Part shown: positions 36,871-49,228 of the stretch, one piece after another
Position numbering within the stretch: position 1 is the first letter of the stretch
Layout: each line of letters starts with the position of its first letter
Source: Monodelphis domestica
Taxonomy: Eukaryota > Chordata > Mammalia > Didelphimorphia > Didelphidae
NCBI RefSeq assembly: GCF_027887165.1
Contig: NC_077228.1
Location: 181,048,697 to 181,112,696, forward strand
Reading direction: 5' to 3'
DNA length: 64,000 nucleotides
Position numbers and translations under genes: made by a program
The notes under the pieces: model-generated
Seen by the model: only the letters and a program-made list of their open reading frames with translations
Databases searched by the model: none
What the model was told of the DNA's origin: nothing

Positions 36871-37479
36871 TTTGGAGATAGATAGAATACCATTGTGGAC
36901 TTCATTTAAATGACTTAGTGTGTGCTACAAGTAATTATAGGTCCCAGAATATCTGAGGATTATAGGTTCTAAAATACTCAATTTTAGATAAGCATTCTAC
37001 TTAAAACCTAATATTTTTACTATTTCTCATTAATCACATTTGAGAAGACATGAAAAGATTAGCATCTAATTATGTGGGCCTTTTCATTCATTGTTACATC
37101 TACTTTGATTAATTTCCTCCTGATTAATTTTGGTCATTTTTTACCTAATAGATAAAATTAAATGTTTAAATGAATACATCTCTAATTTTTCAATTAAAGG
37201 GGGATCAGTTTTACCTCCTGGCCAATGCCTCTGGCTGAGTCAATGAGTTTTCTTAACTAAGTCCATGTCTGGATGATTTTGGGGAAATTTAATTTGTGGG
37301 TTTTGCATCATTAAAAAATACTAAAAATGAAATATGGAATATCAACACAGCCAATTAAACTTGCTTAGTAGCTATTTACAAGTAAATTAGTTAACTTTAG
37401 ATCATAAATATTATTATGACTTTTCAATAATTCTAAGCCTACCATCAGAATTTTTCTTCAGATTTCACCTGTAAGGTCA
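36871..37479. other. RNF43 intron, nothing recognised
   Basis: AT-rich intron. Confidence 0.45.
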
Positions 37480-37945
37480 TGGGGTATGTGTACTCTGTTC
37501 TGGTTCTGCTCCCTCTTCCCCTCCTCCACTTTGTATTATTTCAGAAAAGTCTTTACTGATATTTTAAAATTCCTAATATTTTTCAGTCTAAATTTCAGCA
37601 TAGTATTTCATTAATGTAATAATTTATTTAACCATTATTTCCCTGTTGTATGTTTATTATCCAGTTTTTTATAATTACAAATAATTCTGCTATAAATTTT
37701 TTTAAAATAAATTACTTATTTTACTTTGTACTTGAAACACTTTCAGGGTATATTCCCAGTATTGGAATTAATTAGCTTGGAAAAAGAAACCACAACTATG
37801 ATTATTTTTGTACCTTTAACTTTGTTACCAAATTGTTCTCCAAAAAAGATTCTACAAGTTTTTTAATTCTATCAGTAATGAATTCATTGTGCCTGTTTCT
37901 TTGTCATACTGCCAGCATTGAGTTTTGTTGTTGAAATATTTTGAT
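37480..37945 (-). mobile_element. Old L1 3' fragment, antisense
   Basis: 'catagtatttcattaatgta', 'attctgctataaattttt' and 'accaaattgttctccaaaaa' match the complement of L1 ORF2 C-terminal sequence. Confidence 0.6.
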
Positions 37946-37959
37946 CAATTTGTGATAGT

Positions 37960-39115
37960 ATGAGATCAATAAGGTTTCTTTTTCACTTAAACTTCTCTCC
38001 CTAAAGTTGACAATGATCTCTTAATTGTCAGATCTGATGGTCTTTTTTAAAGTACTCATCTTTCTTGACTCGTGTGCCTATTTGACTGCTAATCACCCTT
38101 TCTTTCTGGATACTGTTCCTATCTGGGTTTTTTGTCTATATATATATATATATTTTTCCTTCTGATTTTTCATTCAGATGATGCTTCCTCAGTATAAGTA
38201 CTACCCCTATATTCTGTCCTAAGATCACTATTTCTCACTTTGTATTCTTTCTCTTCTCTTTTGCCTTTTCCCTCTCCACATCTAGGCAAGAGTTTAATTA
38301 TCATTTCTATACACACAATTCCCAGATAACATCTATTCCAGCTTCTCATATCAACAACTTCTAATTGGTTATTTCAAACTGGATGTCCTACAGGTATCTC
38401 AAATGCAGTTTTCCCAAAACAGATTCATTCATCTTTCTCCTCTGAATCTTCCAGACTTTCCTATTTCTGTTAAAGTCATCACCATTCTTCTAGCCTTTCA
38501 GGTTCGTAAACTTTGGTCTTTTCTCAATTTCATACTTGCAAAATTCAAGTATGCAAAATTGCAAAGTTGCAAAATGTCCCTATTTCTACCTTCATAATAT
38601 CTCATATCTAATCCTTTCTTTCAATTCATGTAACTACAATTCTAGTTCAAGGCTCTCATAATCTCTTGCCTAGTTGATTGATGCAGCCTCTTTAATAGGA
38701 CTTCCAGCCTCCAGTCTCTCCCCACTTTAACAAAGTGATTTTTTTCCTTAAGCACAGATCTAAGCTTGATATTGCCTATAGAATCAATTATAAACTTCTG
38801 TGTTTTCTTATTAGAGCCCTTCACAACCTTGCCCCAATCTATCCTTCCAGTCTCATCATTCCCTTTCCTACACTCTGTAAACCAGCCACACCAGTATTCT
38901 TTCTGTTATTCTTATATTACACTCCTCCCATCTGTGTGCTATTTCCTCTTCCTGGCACTCCCTCTTATCTTTGCCTCTGTCCATTAAGATGCAGCTCTAG
39001 CACAACTATCTATAGGAAGACTCTCTGGATCCTTCTAGCTGCTAGTTCACTTTCAAACTGCCTTGTATTTATTCTCTTAAGACATCTTTGTGTCCAGAAA
39101 GTTCTAACTTTATAT
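37960..39115 (+). mobile_element. L2 LINE, about 1.15 kb
   Basis: Sense L2 from the distal ORF2 onward: 'tgacaatgatctcttaattg', 'ttcaaactggatgtcctaca', 'agtctctccccactttaaca', 'acaaccttgccccaatctat', 'cttcctggcactccctctta'. A (TA)n patch at 38136-38153. Diverged, no coding potential. Confidence 0.85.
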
Positions 39116-39662
39116 AACTAGAAAATTCTGCATACCTCAAAGAAAAGTGATTTTTACATAATGTGAATTTGCCTGTAGAAGGGAAAGGAGAAGGGAGAAG
39201 GGGGAAGGGAGGGAAGTAATAAGGCAGGAAGGGGCCTTAAGTCCATGAAGGGAGAGGACTGGCACAGAATTCAAGGACACTTTAGAACCAGAACAGGAGG
39301 AGAAATGCCAGGTAGGGAGCTAGTATGAAAAAAGTAGAAATTGGAGGGAGGCAGACATGTGGGGACTGAACACTGAGATAGACAGAAAAGGATCAGAGGA
39401 TACATGGTACCTGAATAGAGATAGAAGAAAGACATATGCAGAGGCAGAGGCAAAGGTCTCTTCTTCTAAGCTGGAGGTCTTATATCAGGTTCCCTATTCT
39501 ATGGCAGGGGCAGGGCAGTGGCAGTCTGTCCCCATGTCAGTTCTGCTTTTACTTAGGAATTTTTTATTTTTTATTTTTGGTAGAGGTGGAGTGTGCTGAG
39601 CAGAGACAGAGGGGCAATTTGCTAATTGGAAAAATGGTGTGGATTTAATTTAAAACATAATA
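39116..39662. repeat. Purine-rich block with an unassigned repeated end
   Basis: GA-rich sequence starts near 39180. The last 60 bases (about 39595-39655) align closely with 52888-52945, both ending TGTGGATTTAATTTAAAA. This shows a shared interspersed element that I cannot name. Confidence 0.5.
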
Positions 39663-39870
39663 CATGCTTATTTTTAAACCCTTACCTTTTGGCTTAGACT
39701 CAATACTAAGTATTGGTTTCAAGGCAGAAGAATGGTAAAGTGCTAGGTAATTGGAATTAAGTGACTTGCTGAGGGTCATACAGTTAGGAAGTGAAGTGTC
39801 TGAGGCCACATTCAAACCTAAGACTTCCCATCTCTGGGTTTGGCTATCAAGCCACTTAGCCCTCCCCTTC
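39663..39870 (-). mobile_element. WSINE1/SINE1_MD-type CORE-SINE
   Basis: 'taaacccttaccttttggct' through 'aagccacttagccctcccct' is the complement of the full CORE-SINE, diverged. Confidence 0.82.
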
Positions 39871-39894
39871 ACACAATACATTCTTAATCAATGT

Positions 39895-40200
39895 TTATTA
39901 ATTTATTGGTTTGGACCTTTTTTTATTATCATTGAAGTTGAACATTTCTTCCTAGTGGTTTTTAACAGTCTGTGTTTGCTTTTTTGAAAATTACCTGTTT
40001 GATTATATCCTTTAACCATTTGTGATGGACTAAAAGTTACCCTTGTGAAGTTTTGCTAGTTCTTTTTTATATTTAAATATAAAATCTATTAAGTTGTCCA
40101 AATATTTGTTGTAGATTTAAAAAACATTCCTTTTTTTGTGTCTGTTTTTCAATGGGAATTCCTTTCCTTTTTGGAAATTCTCTATTTTCTCTCTTTTGTT
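39895..40200 (-). mobile_element. Old L1 fragment, antisense
   Basis: 'ttgaacatttcttcctagtg', 'gaaaattacctgtttgatta' and 'atcctttaaccatttgtgat' resemble the complement of an L1 ORF2 tail. Confidence 0.5.
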
Positions 40201-40319
40201 TCTTCAAGTGTGAGACAGAAAAGAAATATAGCATGTAATAATAAACTGACTTCCTATCTTGAATGTTACAAGGAAAACTGGAATCAATAAATTCTTGCTA
40301 AAAAAAGTGAATCTTGACT

Positions 40320-40890
40320 TCAATTATTTTTTTAATTTTATTTTTGTCATGCAAAACACACTTCTGTTATTGGTCATTTTTGTAAGAGTACACTCATACA
40401 AAACTAAAATCCCAAAATAAAATCTACACTGATATAAAAGATGATTCCAACAGTTCTTTCTCCTCTTCCCTGTCATAAGTTTTTCAGGATTGTCCCAGAT
40501 CATTGCATTGAGAGTAGCCAAGTTTTCACAGATAATCATCGTCTGTTATTGTGTATAATGTTCTTCCAGTTCTGTTTTTTTCAGTCTGCATCGGTTCCAG
40601 TAGTCTTTCCAGCTTTTTCTGAAATCATCTTGCTTATTGTTTCTTATAGCACAATAGTATTTCATCACCAACATGTACCACAATTTGTTCACCCAGTTGA
40701 TGGACATCCCTTCAATTTCCAATTCTTTGCCACTACAAAAAGAGCTGCTATAAATATTTTTATACAAGTAGGTCCTTTCCCCTTTTTTATTATCTCTTTT
40801 AGTAGTGGTATTACCAGACTAAAGGGTATACAGAGTTTTATAGCCCTTTGGGTATCAGTTCACAACTCCACCAATACTGCATTAGTTTGA
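40320..40890 (-). mobile_element. 5'-truncated L1 3' end, antisense
   Basis: Poly(T)-like start, then 'tgtcatgcaaaacacacttc', 'cacaatagtatttcatcacc', 'ctgctataaatatttttata', 'ggtatcagttcacaactcca'. It belongs to the same L1 subfamily as the copy at 60940-61520, which starts with the same 3' terminal motif. Confidence 0.82.
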
Positions 40891-41039
40891 CTTCAGTTGT
40901 AAAATGAAACAGATTAAATAATCTCAAAGGTCCTTTTCAGCTGTAAGATATAGTGACTCTTTGAATTAATGTAATAATTTTCTTTTAAGAAGCTCCAAAG
41001 GATTCAGTATTTTCAGAAGATTAGGAGAGAGTAAGTAAT

Positions 41040-41850
41040 TTTCTCTAGGATATAACTTAGTAAATGTGGGGGAAACTGGGCCTCTGTCTGTCCTGGGGAG
41101 AAGGGTGATTATATCCTCTGGACTAGAACTGATTTAGAAGCTAGTTCAATAATAGTTGAAGTGCAGGATTGAAATGAAATTAGAAAGGCCTTAATTATTT
41201 AACATTTAACAAAAAGTTTACTTAACAAGAGCACAGTAAGGATATTCAATAAGGATACAACTTTGATTCATTTGGGCTCTAATCTTCTGTCTCTTGCCAT
41301 AGTGCTATGCCTGTATAATCAGTAATGTATTTCAAGCCTGAGGAGCTCCCAACTCCCCATATTTGGACTTTTATACTTAAGCCACTAAGAAACTATGTCA
41401 AGTGTTTAAGCCTTAGCATCTTGCTCCAATTAAGTCTTGAGGATAATTTCATTGTTTTTTGGGGGGATAAAACTAACCTAGCTTCTATAGCAGGGATCTT
41501 GTTCTTACCACATCCTGTCCCTTGATCCTATACATTTCATAGAATATCATTCACCATTTAAATAGCCTTAGGACTGTTGTTACTGGATAACCCTGAAGGA
41601 AGAGTTTAGTGCAGATTAAAGAAAAATAGAAGTGGAGAATAGGCAGTAAACTATGTAATAATCTTCTTGAAGGAACCAAAAACAACAAACTTGTATACCA
41701 TCTAACATTGAACAGGAAGAAATTTATTTAGCAAGAGAACTGAAAGAATATTCCACAAGGATACAGGACTGGCTTAATTGGGTGCATCCCCACTGCTTCT
41801 TCTGCATTTGCCATGGTGGCATGCCTGCATGGTCATCAGTATGTGTCAAG
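41040..41850. repeat. Unassigned block with an internal direct repeat
   Basis: About 41205-41335 and 41690-41850 are recognisably related (shared 'caaggatacaggact/ataaggatacaact', 'tgccatagtgctatgcctgt' versus 'tgccatggtggcatgcctgc', and 'tgtatttcaagc' versus 'tatgtgtcaagc'). Spacing is about 490 bp. The family is not identified. Confidence 0.5.
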
Positions 41851-42478
41851 CATTAGACTTTTTTGTCTTTATGCAACAAGAAATCTGTGTCATTGTTTGA
41901 TCCTTTGTTCCCTGGGCCATTTAAATCTTTCAATTGAAATTTTAAGAGCTTTTATATGCTGTCTTTTCCCTATATCAGTGTCTGTGGGATTAACTGTCAT
42001 CTTTATGGAGATTACTTCCAATCTATTCAGTCCTCATTTATCTCCTAAACTTCAGTCTATTTTCACTGTCTGCCTCCTGGATAGTTCTACCTGTATGTCC
42101 CATGTGTACTTCAAACTTAACATGTTCAAAATGGAAATCATCTTGCCCACTAAATATGTACCCAAGTTTATTCTTAACTCTTTACTCTTGTATAAGTCCT
42201 CCTACCCCTCTGCAATCAGCTGCCAAGTTTGTTGATTCAGTATATATAATAACTATCACATCTGTCCCTTTATTTCAGGCCCTCATCTCCTCTCACTTGG
42301 ACCGATGTATTAGCTTTTTAATTTGTTTTCCATCATTCAGCTTGCTCTCTCCAGTCTATCCTTTATAGAGCTGCCAAGTTGATATTCTTAAAAATGCTCA
42401 TCAGTATGTCTCACTCCAAGTTCAAGTGAGATCCTAATTGTTACTAGGATAAAATATAAACTCCTTTGTATAACATTT
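41850..42478 (+). mobile_element. L2 LINE fragment
   Basis: 'cttaacatgttcaaaatgga', 'tcaggccctcatctcctctc', 'ataaactcctttgtataaca' follow L2 sense order. The upstream boundary with the direct-repeat block is unclear. Confidence 0.72.
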
Positions 42479-42479
42479 T

Positions 42480-43905
42480 ATAGTATCATACAATTTTAGA
42501 GTTTAAAGGGACCTCAGGTCAATCCATGCTGGGGGGAAAAAAACCCTGGTGTAACATACTCATTCAACTTCTGCTTGAAGACTTCCAATGAGGGTGAAAT
42601 TACCACCTTCTGAGGTTTGGGGACAACTTTCTTAGGAAGGTTTTCCTGCTATGAAGTCTAAATTTTCTCCTTTTCATATTCTCATTATTTCAAAGGGACC
42701 AAACAGTATAAGTCAAATCCTTCTTCTAGTGAGATCCCTTCAAATACTTGAAGATGGTTACCATGTTCCCCCCAAGGCTTCTCTTTTCTAGACAGATTGT
42801 CTTCAGCTTTTTCTCTTCATTCTCATGTAACAAGGACTTGGCACCCTATAGCAACCTGATTTTCTTTTGTGAAATCTCTCCAGTGCTATTCTTAAAACTG
42901 TGGGGTCCATAATCAGAGAGATGCAAATCAAAACAACTCTGAGGTATGTATCACCTCACACCAAGCAGACTGGCTAGCATGATAGCAAAGGAAAGTAATG
43001 AATGCTGGAGGGGATGTGGCAAAGTAGGGACATTAATTCATTGCTGGTGGAGTTGTGAACTGATCCAGCCATTCTGGAGGGCAATTTGGAACTAAGCACA
43101 AAGGGCGACAAAAGAATGTCTACCCTTCGACCCAGCCATAGCACTGCTGGGTCTGTACCCCAAAGAGATAATGGGGAAAAAGACTTGTACAAGAATATTC
43201 ATAGCTGCGCTCTTTGTTTTGGCCAAAAACTGGAAAACGAGGGGATGCCCATCAATTGGGGAATGGCTGAACAAATTGTGGTATATGTTGGTGATGGAAT
43301 ACTATTGTGCTAAAAGGAATAATAAAGTGGAGGAATTCCATGGAGACTGGAACGACCTCCAGGAAGTGATGCAGAGCGAGAGGAGCAGAACCAGGAGAAC
43401 ATTGTACACAGAGACTAATACACTGTGGTATAATCGAACGTAATGGACTTCTCCATTAGTGGCGGTGCAATGTCCCTGAACAATCTGCAGGGATCCAGCA
43501 GAAAAAACACCATTCATAAGCAGAGGATAAACTGTGGGAGTAGAAACACCAAGGAAAAGCAACTGCCTGACTACAGCGGTTGAGGGAACATGACAGAGGA
43601 GAGACTCTAAATGAACACTCTAATGCAAATACTAACAACATGGCAATGGGTTCGAATCAAGACATATGTGATACCCAGTGGAATCACGCGTTGGCTACTG
43701 GGGGTAGGGGGGGGGGAGGAAAAGATCAAATAAAATATTATAAAATTTAAAAAAATTCTATGGTGCAAAATTAAAAAAAAACAAAATTGTGGGGTCCATA
43801 TCCCAGATGTGGTCTAACTAGGGCAGAGTATAGAGGAACCATAATCTCTGGAAACTATGTTCCTCTTAATGTAGTCTGACTCATATTAATATACTTATTC
43901 CCCAC
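42480..43905 (-). mobile_element. L3/CR1 LINE 3' region, antisense, split by an L1
   Basis: Complement of the L3/CR1 3' region: 'gaagacttccaatgagggtg', 'tcaaatacttgaagatggtt', and after the insertion 'cccagatgtggtctaactag' and 'gggcagagtatagaggaacc'. The L1 at 42912-43783 separates the two halves. Confidence 0.82.
42912..43783 (+). mobile_element. 5'-truncated L1 (872 bp) with target duplication
   Basis: The L1 ORF2 C-terminal region, 3' UTR and A-rich tail. The flanking 17-mers AAACTGTGGGGTCCATA (42895-42911) and AAATTGTGGGGTCCATA (43784-43800) differ at one base. Protein remnants include TCTRIFIAALFVLAKNWKT and LWYMLVMEYYCAKRNNKVEE. The frame shifts within the copy, so it is dead. It is among the younger L1s here. 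Confidence 0.92.
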
Positions 43906-44094
43906 CCACCCCCAAATAAAGATGATATTCCTTAACACTCCTGTGAGACACTTAAATTTTTTTTGTTATTGTAATTAAAAGTTTCTTTCAACTTCCTTTT
44001 TTGAATGGTTATTATTTTTCAAATACCAAATTTTAAACAATTACTCTATAAACTCAAATTTTAAAAATTCTCAATACACAGCTGCATAGTGTGG
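43906..44094. other. RNF43 intron, nothing recognised
   Basis: AT-rich spacer between the L3 relic and an old L1. Confidence 0.45.
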
Positions 44095-45885
44095 TAAAAC
44101 AAATTCCCATTTCCTAAGATATATGTCTCACTCTGCATTTTAAGTTCTTCATTCCTGTCAGGAAGTGAGTTGCTTGTTTAAACCATTTATTCTTTTGGAC
44201 TCTGAGTTCATTTTTGTGCTCATCAGAGTTCTAAATTCTTTCAGTCATTTTTTTCTACTTTATAGATGTATTGTTATTGTTGTATTAACTGTTCTTATTA
44301 TGAAATGATTCCCATTTTGTTCTGTAGCATTTCCTGAAAGCTTTCCCATTTTCTCTAAAATTTTTCATTTCATTTTATGACCCAGTAATTTTCCATTGCA
44401 TTCATGTGCCATAATTTGTTTAGCCATTCTCTTATAGGAGGACAGCTTAGTTTCTAGTTTTTGGCTATTATCAAAAGAGTTACTATAAATATTTTTGTAC
44501 ATATGCTTATCTTTTTTAAAAATTTCTTTAGCATATGGGCCTAGTAATTGTAGAGATGAGTCAAAAAGCAGATAGGCATTTGGTAAGTTTCTGGGCAGAG
44601 TTCCAAAATGCTTTTTACAACAGCCAGACCAATTCACAGCTCCACCAACAGTATTTGTCATTTTCCTCTCTTGTCATCTTTGTCAGTATGATTGATATGA
44701 AGAGGAGCCTCAAAAGTTGATTTAATTTGCATTTCTCTTATTAGTGGTTTAGAGCATATGCTTTATGATTGTTGATAGCTTAGGTTTCTCCCATTTAAAA
44801 TTACCTGTTCATGGAGGAATTCCATGTAAACTGGAGCAACCTCCAGGAATTGATGCAGAGTGAAAGGAGCAGAACCAGGAGAACATTATACACAGAGATC
44901 GATACACTGTGGCACAATCAAATGTAATGAACTTCTCTACTAGCAGTAATGCAAAGATCTAAAACTTTTCTGAGGGACTTATAAGAAAGAATGCTATCCA
45001 CATCCAGAGAAAGAACTGTGGAAGCAGAAACACAGAAGAAAAACAATTGCTTGATTACATGGGTTGATTGGGATATGATTGGGGATGTAGACTCTAAATG
45101 ATCACCCTAGTGCAAATGTCAATAATGTGGAAATAGGTCTTGATCAATGACACAAGTAAAACCTAGTGGAATTGTGCATCAGGAAGGTAGGGGAGAAGGG
45201 GAGGGAAAGAACATGAATCATATAACAATGGAAAATTTTTCTTAGTAAAATAAAATTAATATTGAAAAAATAAAATTACCAGTTCATATCCTTTGATCTA
45301 TTAGGGATTGACTCTTAGTCTTGTAAAATTGAATTGTTTTCTCATATATCTTGGAAATGAATCCTTTATCAGAGAAACTTGTTGCAAAGATTTTTTTTCC
45401 CCAGTTACTACATTAGATTTCTGCAAAACCTTTTAAATTTTATAGGATCAAAATTGTCCATTTTATTTTGTGTGATCTTCATCACTTACTTAGTCAGGAA
45501 GTCTCCCCATATCTATAAATTTAAAAGGTAATTTTTTCCTTGCTCTTCTAATTTGTTTATACATGCTAGTTTAAATCTAGTTTTTGCCATATTTCTGTTC
45601 CATTTTCTTAGAAGTTTTGTCAAATAATGAGACTACCCTCAGGAAGGTAGAGTCTTTGGACTATCAAACTAGATGGTACCATGTTTGTTAGCTTATCTAC
45701 CAGATGCTTCCATAGATTGGTTTCAGGTGAAGTCTCCTCCCTCCTCCTCCTCCCAATTATTTAAATGATTACTGCTTTATAGTACAGTTTGAGATCAGGA
45801 ACTGATAGACGCTTTTTTTTTTTTCATTTAAAAAAAATTATCCTTGCAATTTTTGGCCTTTCTTCTTCAGAATAGATTTTGGGAG
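44095..45885 (-). mobile_element. Old L1, antisense, split by a younger L1
   Basis: Complement L1: 'tgacccagtaattttccatt', 'cataatttgtttagccattc', then after the insertion 'atatcctttgatctattagg' and 'tggaaatgaatcctttatca'. The L1 at 44813-45271 is nested in it. Confidence 0.78.
44813..45271 (+). mobile_element. 5'-truncated L1 (459 bp) with target duplication
   Basis: Starts inside the end of ORF2 ('ggaggaattccatgtaaact') and ends in an A-rich tail. Flanking 16-mers AAAATTACCTGTTCAT (44797-44812) and AAAATTACCAGTTCAT (45272-45287) differ at one base. Confidence 0.92.
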
Positions 45886-45970
45886 ATATAGGAGGCCTGG
45901 CATGTTATGTTTCATGAGGATCACAGAAAGTCAGACATGGCTAAAAAATGGAACAACAAAACAACCAAAT
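45886..45970 (+). repeat. MAR1 SINE 3' fragment
   Basis: 'ggatcacagaaagtcagaca' followed by 'aatggaacaacaaaacaac' is the MAR1 3' end. Confidence 0.6.
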
Positions 45971-47084
45971 CTGAAACTCTTTTTGGGTCTTTAGCTTCCC
46001 CTTGCCAGCTTCAGTTTATTCTGAGCTTTAGCACTCTTGTATTTTATTACAGATTCATTCTTCTCTTCTTATATTTATCTAAAGTTACTTACTTTTCCTT
46101 CAGTCTTCTATACACCTTTCTCTCTCTCTTCTTTAAACCCTCACCTTTCTCAGCAACACAGTGATCCAGGAGAATTCCAAAGGGCCTATGGTGATAATTC
46201 TGCCCCCTCTAGAGAGAGAATGGTGAACTCTGAAAGCACACTTTGGTAAACTTTATTTTCCTTGTTTTCTTCTGAAACATTGCTCCTCTGGAAATATACT
46301 TTGCATGGTTTCACATGTCTCATTGATACATTGCTTGCCTTTTCAGTGTGTGTGGGTATCCATGTACATATCTCTTTCAAAAATTAAGTTGATTGTTGAG
46401 CTCATACACTCATCTCATCAGACAACTTCTGTTTTTCCTTTTCATTCAAATTGTTTCCATTTGTATCTTCAGAACTTCATTCTTGAGTTTTCCATCCCTT
46501 CTAGGCTGACTTCTTCTAGAGAATTTTAGTCCTTAGGATTTTCTTTATCCTTCCTCTAAACTCTCTGAAATCTTCTTTCCTCAAATCTAGGATACGTGTT
46601 AACCTGTTAGCCTGTGGCTTAATTTCTGCTTCTTTATCCCAAACTCTAGGAGAGAGTGTACTCCCCAAGACCCTTCCCCAGGTTTCTTACTGTTTCTACC
46701 CCAGCAACCAGTTTTCCCTATTGGTGAAAATCCTTTTTTCCTTGTTGCTTCATCTACATTTAGAAGAATGAAATTCTCATTAAATCAAGTCAGAATACAA
46801 AGAAACGGCTTCATCAGAAATCTAGATAATTGAAATTTCAAATCACTCTGTCAAGAAGTCAAGATTTTGTGGCATGAGTATATCTTCTTAATATATTAGT
46901 GTTATTCGTTATCCCCTACCCCACCAAACTTATTTATTTTTTTCCTCTTGAATAAGTCTTCCAGAGCCACATACCAGTCATGAGTTCTATCGCACTGAAT
47001 CTCAAGAACTACCTGGGAAATTATTTTTCTTCTTGAATGAGTTTCTTTGGCTGGTTCCCAGAATTTTGGGCATTTTAAAATAGA
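45971..47084. other. RNF43 intron, unassigned
   Basis: Pyrimidine-rich, about 1.1 kb, with several short open frames that share no family resemblance. No repeat could be named. Confidence 0.45.
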
Positions 47085-47930
47085 TATTTTAAAAAGCATT
47101 TCATAGTCTGGCACAATTCCATCTTTCTAGGCTGATTATTATTTATCCCATGTATTCTACATTCTATCCAAACTGAACTATTTGATGTTCCTTACACACA
47201 GAATTCCATCACTCTCTGTGCCTTTTTTTGTATGAGCTGGTTCATCTATAGTAGTAGTAGTCTCTTGGTAACTGAGGATGATGATTGTCTTTGTGCGCTT
47301 TCATCTGTGATGTAGATGAGTGTGCACAAAGACACTTGTGCGTGAAGGAGATTTAAGTGGAAAAGTCAATGCACAGAGACAGTCCCACTCTCTCGGCGTT
47401 GGAAGCCTGGGTCCAGTGGCACGAAAAGTCGTTATACCTGGAGACTTCCTCAGCTGCATTGGATGACCGTGTTGTCTTTTGTGCTCCAACACGCCCTAAG
47501 CACTCCACAATGCTTTGCTGCGTCGCCCTCTCAGCCGTTGAACCTTCTTATTGGTTTCTTCTGCCTGTTCCGCCGAAGCAGTCTTCACATGCTGGGTGAG
47601 CAAAGCCCTGGTTCACCAGGGGTCGACAACCCGATGGCTACCCTCACAAGGTTTAGCCGGCCTGTCGAAGCCGTTGCCCGGGGTGTGGCTGCTGCCACAT
47701 GCTAGCAGCTACTGGGAGCCACAAGTGAGAGCTGGGTGTCAGGTGAGGGTCAGAGGTTGGAGAGCTGCCCTAGGAGGGCACGACAAGCCCTCCATACCAG
47801 ATATACTACCCCTCCCTGAGCACCCCATATACCCTGGTTCATCTATAATCACCTGTAATACTATCTCTGCCTTTTAGAACTTATAGCTTCCTAAAGGTTC
47901 ACTCAAGTACCCTGTCCTAATTCTACTACT
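47085..47930 (+). mobile_element. L2 LINE fragment split by a retroposed block
   Basis: 'catagtctggcacaattcca', 'tccaaactgaactatttgat', 'tctgtgcctttttttgtatg', and after the insertion 'tctctgccttttagaactta'. Sense L2, interrupted at 47251-47833. Confidence 0.7.
47251..47833 (-). mobile_element. CpG-containing retroposed element, possibly RTE-mobilised SINE
   Basis: A perfect 14-bp duplication CTGGTTCATCTATA flanks it (47237-47250 and 47834-47847). The 583-bp insert is far richer in GC and CpG than the intron. Read on the minus strand it ends in a short (ACT)n run instead of poly(A), as RTE-type retrotransposons and their SINEs do. No protein match is recognised in any frame. RTESINE-type is a guess; the family remains open. 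Confidence 0.6.
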
Positions 47931-48009
47931 AATTTTAGTAATTATTAGCACTCCCAGAACGTCAGCTCCTTCCTGGCATGTATGCTTTGACAAAATTATT
48001 TCCCAAAGG

Positions 48010-48316
<307 letters not shown>

Positions 48317-48329
48317 TAAACTTCCCAAA

Positions 48330-49215
48330 CAAAGAAATGCAAATCAAAACAACTCTGAGGTATCACCCCACACCAAGCAGATTGGCTAACATGACAGCAA
48401 AGGAAAGTAATGAATGCTGGAGGGGATGTGGCAAAGTAGGGACATTAATTCATTGCTGGTGGAGTTGTGAATTGATCCAACCATTCTGGAGGGCAATTTG
48501 GAACTATGCCCAAAGGGTGCTAAAAGAATGTCTGCCCTTTGATCCAGCCATAGCACTGCTAGGTTTGTACCCCAAAGAGATAATGAGAAAAAAGACTTGT
48601 ACAAGAATATTCATAGCTGCACTCTTTGTGGTGGCAAAAAATTGGAAAACGAGGGGATGCCCATCAATTGGGGAATGGCTGAACAAATTGTGGGATATGT
48701 TGGTGATGGAATACTATTGTGCTCAAAGGAATAATAAAGTGGAGGAATTCCATGGAGACTGGAACAACCTCCAGGAATTGATACAGAGTGAGAGGAGCAG
48801 AACCAGGAAAACATTGTACACAGAGACTGATACACTCTTGTACAATGGAATGTAATGGATTTCTCCATTAGTGGCAATGCAGTGACCCTGAACAACTCGG
48901 AGGGATCTATGAGAAAGACCACTATTCACATTCAGAGGAAAAACTGTGGGAATAAAAACACAGAAGAAAAACAACTGCTGGAATACATGGGTCGAGGGGA
49001 TATGGTTGGGGATGTAGACTCTAAATGATCACCCTAGTGCAAACATCAACAACATGGAAATAGGTTCTGATCAAGGACACAAGTAACACTCAATGAAATT
49101 GCATGTTGGCTGTGGGAAGGTGGGTGGAGAGGAGGGAGGGAAATAATGTGATTATTGTAACCAAGGAATAATGTTCCAAATTGACTAAATAAACTAATTC
49201 AAATGGGGAAAAAAA
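48330..49215 (+). mobile_element. 5'-truncated L1 (886 bp) with an open ORF2 tail
   Basis: Flanking 13-mers TAAACTTCCCAAA (48317-48329) and TAAACTCCCCAAA (49216-49228) differ at one base. From 48337 to 48855 an open frame of 172 codons encodes the ORF2 C-terminus: [60 protein letters not shown]. Endonuclease and reverse transcriptase are absent, so it is a dead fragment. The open tail suggests it is fairly young for this window. Confidence 0.93.
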
Positions 49216-49228
49216 TAAACTCCCCAAA

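Noticed and set aside
38735-39121. 128-codon + strand frame
   Set aside because: It lies in a sense L2 distal region, pyrimidine-rich and low in complexity, with no RT motif.
40441-40890. 149-codon + strand frame
   Set aside because: It runs antisense through an L1 3' end (40320-40890), so it is a chance frame.
41813-42235. 140-codon + strand frame
   Set aside because: It lies within decayed L2 and unassigned repeat sequence, with no recognisable domain.
47463-47877. Overlapping open frames of 80-108 codons
   Set aside because: They lie in the GC-rich retroposed block, where stop codons are rarer. Neither frame shows a known domain, and frames overlap on both strands.
48337-48855. 172-codon open frame as a possible host gene
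   Set aside because: It is the L1 ORF2 C-terminus inside a truncated copy with target duplications; no start context or upstream domains.
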